From Gliomastix tumulicola (lineage: Eukaryota; Ascomycota; Sordariomycetes; Hypocreales; Bionectriaceae): 64,000 bases of DNA. Position numbers and translations under genes: made by a program. Under the pieces are notes generated by a model that worked only from the letters and a program-made list of their open reading frames with translations, ran no database searches and had not been told where the DNA came from. The DNA is taken from NCBI GenBank assembly GCA_001599755.1, contig BCHX01000008.1, positions 2,728,001-2,792,000 of the forward strand, written 5' to 3'. Positions 31,583-42,032 of this stretch are shown here, piece by piece (positions within the stretch are counted from its first letter, which is position 1; each line of letters starts with the position of its first letter).

Positions 31583-34330
31583 TCACGACGGCTCGGTCCA
31601 GTTGACCTGCTCTAGAACTTGCCCGGCGCTTGGATGGGTGTATGCGATCCTCAGACGTAGACGGAGAGGCTGGAACAATTTGTCAGTACATAAGAATTCA
31701 CACGGATAGTCAAAATGAGTAGACTTACCCCCTTGCATCCAGATACCCTCATGGCCTGTGTGGCCTCGGCGCCAGCCGTCAGATCGGTCGAAGAGATACT
31801 CTGGAGCTGCAGCTTCTGGGACTTCGGAACAGCCGCCTGGAGTCCGACGTTGGACAGCGTCCCGCCCGAGCCGTTCTGGAACTTGGCGATGGCCTGGATG
31901 ACGCCCTCGTTGTTGCGCTGCGTCTGGATGGTGACCGTGAGGCCGTTGCCGCTGTAGCAAGGATGACCAGCGGGGGCCTGAGCCACCGGGGCAGGGGATG
32001 AGGCACCGCCTAGGATGTCGAGTCCTGAGGATGCCGGAGCCGGTGACGGGGCAGAGGGCTGACTGGGAGCAGACCCAAACAGATCCATAATGTTAGACAT
32101 GTTAGACTGCTGCGGCGGAGGCGAAGTAGAAGATGGAGGCGGGGAAGACGTTCCTCCGCCCAAGATATCGGCTAGCAAATCTGAGTTGGCCGTCGACGGC
32201 CCGCCGTTTGCAGGGCCTGTAGTCGCAGGAGCGTCCATGAGGTCGAGGAGGTCCTGCTCGGTGGGCTTCACGATCTTCGACTTCCTGTTCGCAGCCTTTG
32301 TCTTCTTCGTGCTTGCAGGTCCCAGCACCCTGGATTCCTCCTTGATCTGGGGCGGGGGCATCTTCTCCAGTACACCACGGCGGATCTGGTCATAAGTGAA
32401 GAGGTTGGTGTACTCGACGGCGCGCTGCTGCACTTCGACATCAAGACTGGTCTGGTGAGTCTGCAGCAGTCGCCGCACTCTCTCGACTTGAGCATCGTCG
32501 GTAAAGCGCGTTGTCAGCTTCATCAGTGCAGTGATGATATACTCCGTCGTAACCTGCGAGGCAAAACTGCTGTTTAGAATGAGGGAGAACATATCCACAA
32601 TCTCGTTCTCCTTCACCTCCTTCACCAGCTCCTCCTCTTCGTACTGTCCACCTCTCAGGAGGGCATCGGCATATTCGCCTATGCACCAAGCTCCAGCCTG
32701 TGCAAGGCTCTCCTGCGTAATGTCCTTCTTAAGGTTGACGTATAGCTTCTGCACAGCATAGGTCTGCAGCTCAGGGGTGGTGGCGATCATGCGGATGAAG
32801 GATGAGAGGATCTGTTCCTTGACGTAGTTGCCGGCCAAGGTGAGGACACGGAGCATGGTATCGAAATGCCACCGCTTGGTCGGCGCAAACTTATCAGCGG
32901 CGATGCCGATCTGGCTCGTCATCGTCGGCTTGAACTCATTGTCAGCAACCTCTAGGAAGGCTAGAAGCTCCCTGATGAGCACCCGCACATTGCTGTCGTT
33001 AATTAGGGTAAAGCTGAGGTCCAAGGCTCTTCGCCTGATGCTGATGTCCGGGTCCCTGAGGCACTCCAATATCGTGTTGCGATGTCTCTGAACAGCGTTG
33101 GGCTCGATGGCGACGACCTTGATCAGGGTGTTGAGGGCCACATATCGGATGTTGTTGTCTCGGTTGGTCAGGAACTTTCCAAGAATATTGACACCGAGAA
33201 CCCTCAGGCCCGAGTCGGCCTCAATATCGAGAATTGTAAGGACCGCCTCGTAAAGAATCGAATTGCCGACGTTCTTAGACGAGTCCGTATTCGTCGCAAC
33301 CTGGGCTAGGATATCGTTGATCTGCTCGCTCGTCTCCGAGTCGCCCACGGCGAGAACCCTCAGGAGTCGCAAGATCTTCACCTGCAGGAACGGGTCGGTG
33401 ATGCCGGTGACATCATGCTCGGGCGCATAACCAGATGTAGACAGACTCTTCAGCGTTTTGACCAGACCCGGGACGAAGGCCCTGTACTTTTCCACGATAC
33501 CCTCCTCGCCGCCTTCCTCCTCGTCGGCTTCGCATAGACTGGTGACCAGCGTTAGGCCACACAACAGGACGCCGTGGTTTCGGTCGGAGAGCAGCTGGAT
33601 TGCCTTCTCGAGGAAGTGTTCTTGTAGATCGGGGACCTTGCGGCAGATGCGCATCGCGCAGAGGGCTGCCTTTCTCCTGATGTAAGGGTTGCTCGTAGAA
33701 ATGAGGTTCTCGATCTCGGGGAAGAGATCTCGTGACATCTCGAGGGAGGCAATGTTCCCCAGTGTACATAGTGCGAGACCGACGATGTACTGGTTCGAGT
33801 GGCCCAAGTCACTGAAAGATCATATTAGCCACGTGCTCGTTCTCCCATTAGCAGCATCACCGAGGTTGTAGCTTACTTCTTCAGCGAGTTGGTGACGAGG
33901 GTCAACACTTCCTGGTTCTCGTCGAGAAGCAAACTCGTAGCGAGGTGCCCTAATCGCTTATCCGCAAAGCGCGGTGACGCCAGAAGCTTGATGCATTCGA
34001 TCTGTCCGAAGTGTGTTCGCTCGCCCAGTGTGAAGAGGTACAGCAGCTTCGCAACATTGTTGCGCCTAGCAGAAGACCTCGTTAGCCACGCTTGCTCTCC
34101 CTTGTACTTTATGATCGCGATTCTATCGGCCGTACCGAATGTTGTGATCGTGTGATTCTTCCCGGAAGCTCGAGCGAATGGCCGCGCTCTCCTTCTGGAT
34201 CACAGCTCGCTCGTCCGCGATGGTCTTGGCTGCACGGACATTGCGGATAAACTGCTTGACTGTAGTGATGATGGCGTCAGTTACAGCTGTCGCTTCCGTG
34301 CCCCAGCAGCGAGAACGTACGTGAACTCAT
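31583..34330 (-). CDS. AP-1 clathrin adaptor complex, gamma subunit
   Basis: Large gamma-adaptin subunit of AP-1, which selects cargo and recruits clathrin at the trans-Golgi network and endosomes. Exons 34321-34330, 34136-34259, 33877-34065, 31729-33811 and 31583-31669 encode about 830 residues. The first exon holds only MSS plus one base; it joins LKQFIRNVRAAKTIADERA, which is nearly invariant in the family. The adaptin trunk runs to about 570 (RNNVAKLLYLFTLGERTHFG; SLLLDENQEVLTLVTNSL; DLGHSNQYIVGLAL). A Ser/Pro hinge carries clathrin-box-like acidic Leu/Phe motifs (DLLDLMDAP, IMDLFG). The C-terminal ear (GAE) domain starts near 715 (NGLTVTIQTQRN) and ends with PLRLRLRIAYTH, which requires the last intron; the unspliced frame reads into non-adaptin sequence. 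This is a well-conserved gene with a standard domain order. Confidence 0.96.
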
Positions 34331-35208
34331 GTTTCGAGGAGAGGACGGTCCGACAAAGGGGTCGGCCGAGGGGATGGGAGGTTTTCGAGGAGATGGCGAA
34401 GCGGTGGATGGCTTCTGGACACTCTGTAAGGATGAAGTTCGTCTTCAAGCTGGTGAATCAGGAGGTGAAGCGGTGCGAAGAGTCGCCCATGCAGGCCGTT
34501 GTCTCGTGAAAAGAGATGAAGCAGGGCCTGGGAATTTCCAAAGCGAGGAGATACTGTATCGTCAATTCCATACGTGAGGTCGGAGCAATGCGTCGACGTG
34601 GGGCTCAATTCAGATGCCTGCCACTTTGGCCCCAAGCTGCCCCTGAGGCAAGATGTATGCAGTACTTAATGTTCGGGGTATAAAGCGCGACTATATAAGT
34701 ATCCGGAACTTAGCAAAAATCCACACCTTTTCTGGCCAGGCGTCAGAACCAGCTTTCCGTGGGGAACATTATTATTCCGTTTGAAGACCAGCTTGTGATT
34801 TGGCCATCGCAACAGCTATCAGGTCAGCTGAACTGACGATAGTCTCGGAACTGATAACACCTATTAGGTCACGTTCCTTGGATAAACGCAAGCACAGATA
34901 TCTTATAGCAAAAGATGCCTCTGTTGACAATAGTGCGCATGATAGGTATCATTGAAAAGCCAGCAAAGAGAACCATCCAACCAGCATCGCATCACGCTCG
35001 AGTTCGAAAATGGATAGTACGTATAGTAGTAATGATAGTTAAAAACGATGTATTGCTCGTGTTCTTGCCCAGAACTATCTGAGACTGGAAGAAATGCCAT
35101 CCGCAAAATGGGGTTCGACAACTATACCCAGCGACTGACTGGAGTGCAGCGAGATCCCACACATCTCCAAGAACCAGATCGCCAGGTGGGAGAAACAACG
35201 ACGGGCAT
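34331..35208. other. Intergenic: AP-1 gamma promoter and calmodulin 3' UTR
   Basis: Both genes are on the minus strand. TATA-like sequence lies near 34679-34697, about 350 bases upstream of the AP-1 gamma start. AT-rich sequence next to 35209 fits the calmodulin 3' UTR. No gene is seen. Confidence 0.5.
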
Positions 35209-36219
35209 CTACTTCTGCATCATGAGCTGAACAAATTCATTATCTGCGGCTGATGTTAGCACTTGCGCCTCCATAAAGAGCGGGGTATGGTGTTGTGGGC
35301 GGTGATCCGTACAGTCAATGCGACCATCGCCATCTTGGTCCGCCTCGCGGATCATCTCGTCGACCTCATCATCAGTGAGCTTCTCGCCGATCGACGTCAT
35401 GACGTGACGGAGCTCGGCGGCGGAGATGAAGCCGTTGTTGTCGCGGTCGAACACCTAGAGGACAGACATGTCCAGTCAGCTTAGGGTCCCGTATCTAGCA
35501 GGGAGGTCGCTACAAACCTTGAAGGCCTCGCGAATCTCCTCCTCGGAATCGGTGTCCTTCATCTTGCGGGCCATCATGGTCAGGAACTCTGGTGTGCGCC
35601 TGGTTAGTCGCCGTCATCTTAAGGGTTCGTGGCCGCAGGAACACATACCAGGGAAGTCGATGGTGCCATTGTTGTCGGCGTCGACCTCGTTGATCATGTC
35701 CTGGAGCTCAGACTCGGAGGGGTTCTGGCCCAGGGACCTCATGACGGTGCCCAGCTCCTTGGTGGTGATTTGACCTGTTGTTGTTTGCATTAGCCGCAGC
35801 CCATCGCACCCAACATCAATGGCTCGTTGTGAAAGTCATGGTATCCGGTGTCGCATTGATGAGGCGGGGTTCGTGGAACGTCGATTGTTGGATGCCATCG
35901 ACGTCAATCTTGGGGTAGAGGACCATCACTCACCATCGCCATCCTTGTCCTAATATCGCAAAACTGTTAGCTTCAACAAACGACGTGTCTTGTCAAGCAG
36001 GATGGACTTACGAATAGAGAGAAAGCCTCCTTGAACTCGGAGACCTGCTCCTCGGTAAGAGAGTCGGCCTGCAGGCGTGTCAGTGGCAGTCGCGAGACCT
36101 GGTCAGGAGGCAGCAGGCAGACCACCCTCACGATGATGATGCGCGGGGCGGGCAAGCCGTCAAATGGCGGGGCAGAAGACGGTGTCGCGGGCTCACAAAA
36201 AGCGACGGGCACGTACCAT
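35209..36219 (-). CDS. Calmodulin
   Basis: Ubiquitous four-EF-hand calcium sensor of 149 residues. Exons 36217-36219, 36012-36068, 35934-35949, 35649-35774, 35518-35588, 35313-35454 and 35209-35243; every junction keeps the frame. The first coding exon is the ATG alone, and the third is a 16-base microexon coding the first calcium loop (DKDGDG). The loops read [36 protein letters not shown] and [12 protein letters not shown]. The central linker is [16 protein letters not shown] and the C-terminus FVQLMMQK. The product matches filamentous-fungal calmodulin as I know it, with no odd residue. Six introns in a 450-base coding sequence is intron-dense. The gene is divergent from the Tlg2 gene, with 714 bases between starts. 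Confidence 0.97.
35934..35949 (-). other. 16-base microexon of calmodulin
   Basis: Bounded by a TAG acceptor (35950-35952) and a GTGAGT donor, it codes DKDG plus part of the next residues of EF-hand 1. It is listed because gene finders commonly miss it. Confidence 0.93.
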
Positions 36220-36933
36220 GGCGAGAAATGTGCGTGGATAAGACAAGTAGCGAAGTCAGGCGAAGTCAGACAGTCGGTCGAAAGCAAATGTCAGCTGGTG
36301 ACGGTGGATTAAGGGCTGAAGTTGTTTGCAGAGAAAGTTGGATGGCGGGGTCTTTTTCAGAGGTTAGACTCAGGAGAGCTGACGAGGCAAGAATCAAGGC
36401 GGCCACCCACCCCGGAAAGCTTCTGATAGGTGGCGTCTGCTACCCGATGGTTTGCTGGTGCCACAACCCGTTTCAGTGGCCTTCAGTTCCGTCATCTGCC
36501 TGGGCAGGGCCGAGAGACTAAGGGAAGGGAGCCGCTGATCCAATGACCAGGTGTTGCATTTTGGCACAGGGTATCGTCCACAGGCGGTATTCAAGGGCGC
36601 CATCTGCGCAACACAGCGCTATTGGGGGAAGCTACAGGGGAGCTAGTTGCCTAGAGTTGGGGATAAGATGGCCGATAACCATCTCCACACCCATGGGACA
36701 TGAATTCACACCACTTCTGGCCATTTCAGGCAAATTATCGGATCCATGTGAGCAAGGTGTCGCAACGTAATTGTTCAGGCCACTCCTAAGCTCATTCGAC
36801 ATTACCAAGAACATCCAATTGGCAACATACTCAACCACCACAGCATCGTCAAACCAGTACTGCCCGACTACTCACCCTCCCGCTATCGCAGTGCAAGTCT
36901 GAGGCTTGTCGTCCGTCCATTTCTGCGTCCGCC
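36220..36933. other. Divergent promoter region between calmodulin and TLG2
   Basis: No gene is seen. The first part (to about 36400) is the calmodulin 5' leader side; a CCAAT lies at 36825-36829, about 105 bases before the TLG2 start. Confidence 0.45.
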
Positions 36934-38114
36934 ATGTGGCGCGACCGCACAAACCTGTACCATCTCCCTTCATACAGCAACAACTCCCTCCAAGAAAACT
37001 TGCTGACCTGCAATACGCAGCTACATCTCCTACCGGCAGTCGTACGCGCACCACCCCACCCAGAGGAACAAGTATGCTGCCCGGACAACACCTGGAATCG
37101 GCGGCAGCAGCGCCGGGGGCGGCTACTCCGATGCCTACCCGAGCAGCGGCTTTGCGCCGGAGGACCGCCGGGGCCTCCTCTCAGCTGGCGCATTCGACGA
37201 CGATGGCGACGCCGTGATCGAGATGGACCTCCTGCCCCCGCGGTGGGCCGACATCTCCGACGAGGTCGGCGAGCTCCTCGCGACTATCGCGACCAAGGGC
37301 CTGAACCTCGACAAGCTTCACCAGAAACACGTGCTGCCGGGGTTCAACGACGACGAGGCGAAGAAGGCCGAGGAGACGCAGATCGAGAAGCTCACGCAGG
37401 ACATCACACGGGGCTTCCACGACTGCCACAGGTGCATCCAGAGGATAGAGCAGATCGTCCGCGAGTCCAAGCAGGCCGGCACGCTCAGCAATGCCGAGGA
37501 GACAATGGCCAAGAACATTCAGATCTCCCTTGCGACCAAGGTCCAAGACGCCAGCGCGGCTTTCAGAAAGAAGCAGAGCGCATACCTCAAAAGTGAGCGA
37601 TGATGCTACCACACCCCTTCGTGAACCATGCGCTAAATGATACGTTCTACTAGAGCTTCGGGGAATGGGCGGCATGAGCTCACCCGCCATAGGGGAGCGA
37701 TCCAACACCCCCCAGCAGTCGTCATATATCGATCCGTCGATGCAGGAGTCAGATGCCGACCGGTCATTCTCCCAATCCACACTCCAGGCGTCCAAGCAGA
37801 GGATGCTCCAGTCCAACGACGTGGCTATCGCTCAGCGAGAGCGAGAAATCGAGGACATTGCCCAGGGCATCATCGAGCTCTCAGATCTCTTCAGAGACCT
37901 CCAGAACATGGTCATTGACCAAGGTACAATGCTGGATAGGATAGACTACAACGTGGAGAGAATGCACACCGACGTGCAAGGCGCCGAAAAGGAGCTTAAT
38001 GTCGCCTCCGGCTACCAGAAGAAGACGACAAAGCGGAAGATCATCCTCTTGCTGATCCTCATCATCGTGGGCATGATCATCCTCTTAGTGCTGAAACCGA
38101 AAAGACAGTCGTAA
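36934..38114 (+). CDS. TLG2: Syntaxin-16-type t-SNARE Tlg2
   Basis: Q-SNARE for fusion at the trans-Golgi network and early endosome. Exons 36934-36956, 37021-37592 and 37654-38114 encode about 351 residues. The short first exon gives MWRDRTN; the splice continues LYISYRQSYAHHP, the conserved peptide that binds the SM protein Vps45. The Habc-like domain follows (LPPRWADISDEVGELLATI). The SNARE helix lies at about 255-320 (LQSNDVAIAQREREIEDIAQ ... LFRDLQNMVIDQGTMLDRID), with the zero-layer glutamine in LQNMVIDQG. A single C-terminal transmembrane segment (IILLLILIIVGMIILLVL) ends with KPKRQS. The first intron was set because reading through it loses the N-peptide. The gene is convergent with the large minus-strand gene (177 bases between stops). 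Confidence 0.94.
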
Positions 38115-38290
38115 CTGAATTGTATGCGTTGTCTTGCGACGGAGTTTAGGGAGAACTGTATTCTGTAATGGGTTATTTGGGGACATTGATGCTCCAAGGA
38201 GTCAAGGACATATCGTCATTATTTATCTTGATAGACTTTTGTGTACTATACCGATATACTACAAATTAAAATACATTATCTGATTGTTGT

Positions 38291-40705
38291 TCAACCCCAT
38301 ATGTGACAACGCGCGGGGACTTTCAGTTCCGTCCGAGCATACGAATGGCGATTACTTGGCTCAGAATCTTGCAATGGATTCGCCGTGTGAGGTGGCATCT
38401 TTGACTCATCTTGAGTCGGTCCGAGGAGTCGCAGGGGCTGGCGCCTGGTTCTCTTGCCAATTTGCTCAACGCTGGGGACCAGCTCGCTGCCCCAAGCTTG
38501 ATCAACTAGGCTCTTGATGAGGCTCGTAGGTAATGCTTGCATGCCCTCAGACTTCTGACCCATTTGGATGCTTCTCACCACGGTGTTCTCAACCAACGCC
38601 TGATCGATAAGAACACCTTGATCCCGAAGTGCGGCCAGGAGCCACACGCCGCTAGCGACGCCGTAATCAGCAGCCTCGGCTCTATGGTCGTCTAGAGCCA
38701 CCGATGACTGAGGTTTTGGGAGTGCTTGGTGAAACCCGCATCGAACGATAAATCGTTGCATTGTGACACTGAAAAGCTCCTGCACCGGGTGCTGACGGTG
38801 AGAGAATGGCAGCTCCACTGGGACATATTGCTTCTCCCAAGTCGGTTCTCCGGGGATTTGATCGAAGACCGGAACCAGAGGCGTATTCTGCCGTGAGAAC
38901 AACCGTATAAACTCAAAACTCATCCGCTCCAGATCATTCATACGGCCGAGGTCTCCGAGGTTATAGAGAAGCTGAGTCCAATGCCACAGTGAGATCGGGA
39001 AGTTGTTGAGTGCTAGTTGACGCACGGCTCCCAGTGCGAGATCGAGATGGTGAGAGTTCTTGGCCATCATGTTGCGGTATCTCAGTGCAGTTCCTTGTAC
39101 CGGCCGCGTACGCCCACGGAAGGCTCGTTTCAGAAGATGGCGCCCGTTTTCCTCGCTAACGTTGACACGAAGCGCATTCATACGGTCAAGAACCATGAAT
39201 GCCTTGCTTAATGTTGACTGCTGGCGAAGAGCAACCTCTAAAAGTCGATCCAATTTATGAGAGGAGGAAGGGCGAGTCTCGGTGATGGCCCCGATCCCCT
39301 TCAAGACATTCTCCAGACCATTGTCCTGCCGTCGTATGGCATCGTCAAGAAGCGTTTTCCGCTTAAGAGGGTCGTTGAACTCCGCGGGGTGGATGTCGCA
39401 GTTGAGCAGATCTGAGAGGAGTTGGTCTTGCCCGCGCTTTGAGAAATGTCGAATGGCATCGCAATAAGGCTGTGCGGCGATACGGATCCCAAGTCGTTCA
39501 AGCTGAGCAATCCTTTGTGTCACACTGCCAGCATCTGGCTCTCGCAGTGCTAGGGCTTGTAGTGCATGAGGCCCAATGACTTTCGTCCCCAGCTGATACA
39601 ACGTGTTGATCACAATATCAATGGGAAGCCACGAGCTTGCAAACCACTTGGCAACAGGACCGTCAGACGGAGTTGGTTCCTGTGCAGACAGCGCATCAGA
39701 GTCCGCTTCGGGAGACCCGTGGTGCTTTCTAAAGAGAGCCAATTCCTTGGTCTCTAACATGATCTGGGGGAAGTACCGGGTCATGAAGCTCAGAAACTTG
39801 TACGACTTGGCAGAGACGGGAAAATCGTGGGAACCGACGCACACTTTCCGCCATGCCCTCGCCAAGTTCAGCTGGCCCCTCTCGAATAATACCGGTATTA
39901 CACGGTCATAAATCTGAATACCAGGGCTCGCTGAGTAGAGACTGAGGAGCGTCTTCTGAATCCACTTTCGCTCGTCGGTGATGAACGTTGAGAAAACATG
40001 CGTAATATCCTCGGACGTGGGCCCTAATTTCTTGCAGAGGTATCGGTGCCATTTTGTCGTCCTCTCAATTTGCGATTGCTGAATGAGACCTCGCATGACG
40101 TGGATGTAGAAGTTTGGCCATCGTGGGTAACCAAGGACTCGCAATTTGTTGTTGACGGATAGCACAAGCTCCAACCTTGCATCCTCTTGACATGCCGCGG
40201 CAGCAATGTGCTCAAGAATGTCTTCAGCCTCGGCATTCAGCAGAAGGTGAATCTTCCTCCCCTTCCTTGCCAACTCAAAAACGGCCCATACACCATCGAG
40301 CCCGTGCGCTTCCAGCATGGTACTGAATGCACTTCGCCAAGACTCCACATCGGTCGAATCCAAGCCAGGGAGTCTCTCGATATCGGACTGAATGATGCTG
40401 CTTCTGTCCTGGCTTCTGCTTCCCCCGTCCACCTGAGCCTTTCCAGTGGTGGAGAGGAGCCTGGCATGCTGCAACTGTGCCTGGCTTCCATGCTCACCAG
40501 GAACTGCCGGGGCAATGTCTGAAATGTGCCGAACGACCGTTAGGAATCCAGGTCGGAAGGGACGTGTTCGGCGTTGCGACGAGGCAGGAGACTGCAGTGT
40601 TGTTCTTCGACCGATCGAACTGTGAATCAAACATCGAGTTGTCGAAGCTTCGGAGGATAGCAGGATAGCGCGGCTAGCCCAGGACGAAGGGCAGCAAGAT
40701 CCCAT
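38291..40705 (-). CDS. Large helical-repeat protein, probably mitochondrial (PPR/Cya5-like, unconfirmed)
   Basis: One exon of about 804 residues. The start is the ATG at 40705; upstream in-frame sequence has none. The first 75 residues are rich in Ser, Arg and Thr and poor in acids (TTRCLIHSSIGRRTTL; SQRRTRPFRPGFLTVVRH), like a mitochondrial targeting signal. The body is almost all alpha-helical, with helix pairs spaced about 35 residues apart (for example GLDGVWAVFELARKGRKIHL, IYDRVIPVLFERGQLNLARA and LERLGIRIAAQPYCDAIRHF). That is the look of degenerate pentatricopeptide proteins that control mitochondrial mRNA in fungi, but I see no clean PPR consensus, so the assignment is tentative. No catalytic motif is seen. 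Confidence 0.8.
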   Translation of the reverse strand: MGSCCPSSWASRAILLSSEASTTRCLIHSSIGRRTTLQSPASSQRRTRPFRPGFLTVVRHISDIAPAVPGEHGSQAQLQHARLLSTTGKAQVDGGSRSQDRSSIIQSDIERLPGLDSTDVESWRSAFSTMLEAHGLDGVWAVFELARKGRKIHLLLNAEAEDILEHIAAAACQEDARLELVLSVNNKLRVLGYPRWPNFYIHVMRGLIQQSQIERTTKWHRYLCKKLGPTSEDITHVFSTFITDERKWIQKTLLSLYSASPGIQIYDRVIPVLFERGQLNLARAWRKVCVGSHDFPVSAKSYKFLSFMTRYFPQIMLETKELALFRKHHGSPEADSDALSAQEPTPSDGPVAKWFASSWLPIDIVINTLYQLGTKVIGPHALQALALREPDAGSVTQRIAQLERLGIRIAAQPYCDAIRHFSKRGQDQLLSDLLNCDIHPAEFNDPLKRKTLLDDAIRRQDNGLENVLKGIGAITETRPSSSHKLDRLLEVALRQQSTLSKAFMVLDRMNALRVNVSEENGRHLLKRAFRGRTRPVQGTALRYRNMMAKNSHHLDLALGAVRQLALNNFPISLWHWTQLLYNLGDLGRMNDLERMSFEFIRLFSRQNTPLVPVFDQIPGEPTWEKQYVPVELPFSHRQHPVQELFSVTMQRFIVRCGFHQALPKPQSSVALDDHRAEAADYGVASGVWLLAALRDQGVLIDQALVENTVVRSIQMGQKSEGMQALPTSLIKSLVDQAWGSELVPSVEQIGKRTRRQPLRLLGPTQDESKMPPHTANPLQDSEPSNRHSYARTELKVPARCHIWG

Positions 40706-41329
40706 TTGCCAATCATTAAGCTCCCGGAGGCAACCGTCGAGATTGGTTCCCAGAAGCAATGGCTCGTTCCTCCTATCTCGCCAGCGCCGGAGCAGTCGAC
40801 CTCGGCCAATTACACATGGCCCAGAATGCGCCGGAGGTTATGTCTCGTTGGGGCTCGGATCGTAGCTCTATCGAGAAGTGGTTGTCAGGAAATGTCTCAT
40901 GCGCCAAAGGCCAGAACCTCTTGCTCATGCCAATTCTGAGGAGGTGTTCGTTGGGTAACGAAATTGCAAATGATAGAAGAAATCAGGATGATTACGGACT
41001 TTTTTGACCAGCGAGCTACCGGGTAGTTGGGAGCTCCGGAGGAACGCACTTTTAGTGGGGAGTGCTTAGTCATTCAGGGAGCTCCAATCATGATATAGCC
41101 TCACGTACGTCTTTTCCCGAACCACAACCGAGCACTCGACAAACCTTCACCACCGAACCAACCCAACAACACCCTCAATCGCCTTCGATCTCCCCTCCAA
41201 GCAGCGATGTAAGTCATCCGATATGGCTTCCCACCAGCGATTCATCTCCTCGCCACGGGCGCGGCGCCAATGGCTCCCTTCAGAATGGCCACAGGATCGT
41301 ACGACCGATAGCTGACCTCCCGTCACAGA
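40706..41329. other. Divergent region, includes the 5' UTR intron of the COX7-like gene
   Basis: Promoters of the helical-repeat gene (minus) and the COX7-like gene (plus). The probable leader intron lies at 41209-41328. No other gene is seen; GC content is slightly lower than in the genes. Confidence 0.5.
41207..41212 (+). promoter_or_regulatory. Start-stop element (ATGTAA) overlapping a splice donor in the 5' leader
   Basis: ATG TAA sits exactly on a GTAAGT donor (41209-41214). An acceptor CAG at 41326-41328 lies two bases before the coding ATG at 41330. Splicing removes the upstream ATG; retention leaves a minimal uORF of start followed by stop. Confidence 0.5.
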
Positions 41330-41647
41330 ATGCTCAACGCTCCGAACAAGGTCCCTCAGCACCAGCGTGCCTACCAGGCCGCTTACGCCGCTCACACCCG
41401 TCTCTGGATGATCGTATGCGAACCCAACCACGTCCGTCGGTTGACAGGAACTTGAAATTGACTTGACAATAGGGCTCCCGAAGCCGCTGGTACATGACTC
41501 CCTACACGATCCTCCTCTGGGGATCTTTCGGAGGTTCGTCGACGAAGCCCGTTCTTGTCAATATTGATGCTAATGTGAATTCTAGCCACCGTCTACGCTG
41601 CTAGCCGCAAGGTTCTTGGTTACAACAGCTGGTTCGGCAGCGCTTAA
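41330..41647 (+). CDS. Very small inner-membrane protein, probable cytochrome c oxidase subunit VIIa-like
   Basis: Exons 41330-41413, 41473-41533 and 41586-41647 encode only 68 residues. All splices are clean (phase 0, then phase 1). The sequence begins MLNAPNKVPQHQRAYQ, continues TRLWMIGSRSRWYMTPY and has one membrane segment (TILLWGSFGATVYAAS) before a short tail LGYNSWFGSA. Length, single helix and the GT.Y...LG..S pattern at the C-terminal side resemble COX7a of respiratory complex IV. I give the name from resemblance, not from a decisive motif. A leader intron precedes it. The exons are so short that automatic annotation could easily skip the gene. Confidence 0.62.
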
Positions 41648-42032
41648 GTGGCGCCGCCATGGCATCAAGTCGCCGCAATGTCCTAGGTTAAACGGCATTC
41701 AAGCGGATACGTGTACCTTTCTACAAAAGGAGAACCTTTCCTTTGTTAAAGAATAAACATGAATTTTGGTTACACCTAGCCTTGACTCGTGTTTCTCTAA
41801 ATAATTACAATGCATCTGCATACCATGGGTAACAGCCAGTGGCCACAGGTGGCCTGGAACGCTGCTGCGGAGCTTCGATGTCAATCAAAAGCTCATTACC
41901 GTGGAACGCATTTGGCATCCCCGTCTTCGTGAGCTGAAGTCCGAAGGGTGGGCTAGCAGCGTGGCCACGCAAGAATGAAGTCGATGTGTGGTTCACAGCA
42001 ATCTCGGGCTTGGTCCAGGGTGTCGATTTCTC
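41648..42032. other. Convergent 3' intergenic region
   Basis: Consistent with the 3' UTRs of the COX7-like gene and clathrin light chain. No element is recognised. Confidence 0.5.
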
